Origin: Pseudomonas saliphila
Lineage (GTDB): Bacteria > Pseudomonadota > Gammaproteobacteria > Pseudomonadales > Pseudomonadaceae
Direction: 5' to 3'
Assembly (NCBI RefSeq): GCF_008638345.1
Contig: NZ_VTVA01000024.1
Span: 858 to 49,446, forward strand
Length of the DNA stretch: 48,589 nt
Shown here piece by piece: positions 47,254 through 48,589 of the stretch. Position 1 is the stretch's first letter. Every line of letters starts with the position of its first letter. The position numbers and the translations under genes were made by a program. The notes below the pieces were generated by a model that did no database searches, had not been told where the DNA came from, and saw only the letters and a list, made by a program, of their open reading frames with translations.

Positions 47254-48549
47254 ATGCTCTGCCATACCGACCATCATGCGCCCTCCTATTACGCGGCCAC
47301 GCCCAGCCGAACACTGACCTTTCCCCAGCTGAAGGGCGACGCCGAGGCTGACGTCTGTGTGATTGGCGGGGGCTTTACCGGACTCAATACCGCCATCGAA
47401 CTGGCCCAGCGCGGGCTCTCGGTTATTTTGCTGGAGGCGCATCAGATCGCCTGGGGTGCCAGCGGCCGTAACGGTGGCCAGCTGATACGCGGCGTCGGGC
47501 ACGATCTCGAGCAGTTCGAAAACCAGGTCGGAGCCGAAGGTGTGCGGGAATTCAAACGCATGGGCATCGAGGCGGTACAGATCGTGCGGGACCGCGTAGC
47601 CGAGTTTGATATCGACTGCGATCTGACCTGGGGTTACTGCGATCTGGCCAACAAGCCGCGCCATCTGGAGCAATTCCGTGCCGAAAAGGCCGAACTGGAA
47701 GCGCTGGGGTATCCGCATGAGCTGCGCATTGTCGAGCCGGACAATATGCGCAGCGTGGTCGGCTCGGATGTCTATGTCGGCGGCATGAGCGACATGGGCT
47801 CCGGGCATCTGCACCCGCTGAATCTGGCTCTCGGTGAAGCGGCCGCGGCTGACAGTCTGGGCGTCAGGCTGTTCGAGAATTCCCGGGTCACTTGCATAGA
47901 GCATGGCGCGACGGTCAGGGTGCATACCGCCAGCGGTAAGGTACGCGCGCAGCACCTGGTCATCGGCTGTAACGCCTACCTGGGCGATCTGGACAAACAG
48001 CTGAGCGGCACCGTTATCCCGGCCGGCAGTTACATCATCGCCACCGAGCCATTGGGCGAAGCGCGTGCGCAGCGCTTGATCCCGCAGAATATGGCGTTAT
48101 GTGATCAACGCGTGGGGCTGGACTATTATCGGCTGTCCGCCGACCGCCGCCTGTTATTCGGCGGCGCCTGCCACTATACCGGCCGTGATCCCGCGGATAT
48201 CGCCGCTTATATGCGGCCGAAGATGCTGAAGGTGTTTCCCGAGCTGGCCGATGTGAAGATCGACTATCAATGGGGCGGCATGATCGGCATCGGTATCAAC
48301 CGCCTGCCGCAGATCGGCCGGATGCCGGGACAAGCCAATGTGTTCTATGCCCAGGCGTATGCCGGGCATGGCGTGAACGCCACGCACCTGGCAGCACGAA
48401 TCCTCAGCGAAGCGATCACCGGGCAGGCCAGCCGCGGTTTCGATCTGTTCAGCCGCATACCGCACATGACCTTCCCCGGCGGCGACCGTTTCCGCGCACC
48501 GCTGCTGGCGCTGGGCATGATGTGGCAGAAGGTCAAGGAAGTGGTTTGA
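47254..48549 (+). CDS. FAD-dependent amine/amino-acid oxidoreductase (PuuB/PauB-like)
   Basis: DAO-family flavoprotein of 431 residues. The dinucleotide-binding motif VCVIGGGFTGLNTAIELAQR is near residue 34, followed by GASGRNGGQLIRGVGHD and a C-terminal FAD-contact segment YAQAYAGHGVNATHL. This pattern fits gamma-glutamylputrescine oxidases (PuuB/PauB) and D-amino-acid dehydrogenase-like enzymes. The nearby PauR-like regulator favours polyamine breakdown; D-alanine is the other candidate given the adjacent racemase. The ATG at 47254 was chosen over a GTG or ATG far upstream that would overlap the alr start region. Confidence 0.85.
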   Translation: MLCHTDHHAPSYYAATPSRTLTFPQLKGDAEADVCVIGGGFTGLNTAIELAQRGLSVILLEAHQIAWGASGRNGGQLIRGVGHDLEQFENQVGAEGVREFKRMGIEAVQIVRDRVAEFDIDCDLTWGYCDLANKPRHLEQFRAEKAELEALGYPHELRIVEPDNMRSVVGSDVYVGGMSDMGSGHLHPLNLALGEAAAADSLGVRLFENSRVTCIEHGATVRVHTASGKVRAQHLVIGCNAYLGDLDKQLSGTVIPAGSYIIATEPLGEARAQRLIPQNMALCDQRVGLDYYRLSADRRLLFGGACHYTGRDPADIAAYMRPKMLKVFPELADVKIDYQWGGMIGIGINRLPQIGRMPGQANVFYAQAYAGHGVNATHLAARILSEAITGQASRGFDLFSRIPHMTFPGGDRFRAPLLALGMMWQKVKEVV

Positions 48550-48589
48550 TGGGGTTTGTTGAAAAGCGAATCCCCCCTAGCCCGAATGG

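Overview
The window is a high-GC (about 62%), densely packed chromosomal segment of a gammaproteobacterium. A Pseudomonadaceae host is the best fit, possibly the Halopseudomonas / P. pertucinogena group. This rests on the liu leucine-degradation cluster, an lldR/lldPD-dld lactate locus with a long Fe-S Dld, a pauR-like regulator beside alr/dadX as in P. aeruginosa, and pxpBCA. The species assignment is inference. I saw no phage genes, transposase, CRISPR array, rRNA or tRNA.

Layout. 1-6.55 kb: the 3' part of a leucine/isovalerate catabolic operon (liuB end, liuC, liuD, liuE, acetoacetyl-CoA synthetase). 6.6-8.55 kb: a ThDP-dependent oxidase/decarboxylase-like enzyme behind its own promoter. 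8.6-16 kb, minus strand: an SDR, then a tightly overlapping signalling operon made of a 1489-residue GAF/PAS histidine kinase, a lone receiver, and an Hpt-REC-REC-GGDEF diguanylate cyclase. 16.2-18.4 kb: a two-cysteine ArsR-family repressor resembling BigR/SqrR persulfide sensors, and a SulP-STAS anion transporter. 18.5-19.6 kb: cytochrome c' facing a cytochrome b561. 19.8-24 kb: an RND efflux pump (lipoprotein adaptor plus pump). 24.4-26.6 kb: a secreted GH9 cellulase with a CBM2 module, broken by a one-base frameshift. 26.6-33.5 kb: lactate utilisation (lldR, lldP, lldD, dld) with a clear LldR operator and a possible leader peptide. 33.6-36.6 kb: a cytochrome P450 and an FtsH-type protease. 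36.7-40 kb, minus strand: alpha/beta hydrolase, pxpA, pxpB, pxpC (5-oxoproline use). 40-43.5 kb: an ACR3/BASS-like transporter divergent from an OsmC protein, then an HNH nuclease, a spermidine-synthase-like methyltransferase, an anchored glutaredoxin and a DUF1328 protein. 43.6-48.6 kb: a triple-BON periplasmic protein, a DUF4136 lipoprotein, a PauR-like regulator, alanine racemase and a PuuB/PauB-like amine oxidase.

Much of the window is carbon-source catabolism feeding acetyl-CoA and pyruvate (leucine, lactate, 5-oxoproline, polyamine or D-alanine), mixed with envelope and stress functions. The less ordinary items are the kinase/receiver/Hpt-cyclase relay, the persulfide-sensor-like repressor beside a SulP transporter, the frameshifted cellulase, an accessory-looking FtsH beside a P450 with an altered I-helix, a probable non-ATG start of the ACR3-like transporter, and several palindromes and dispersed repeats in intergenic DNA. 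None of these by itself proves a new system.
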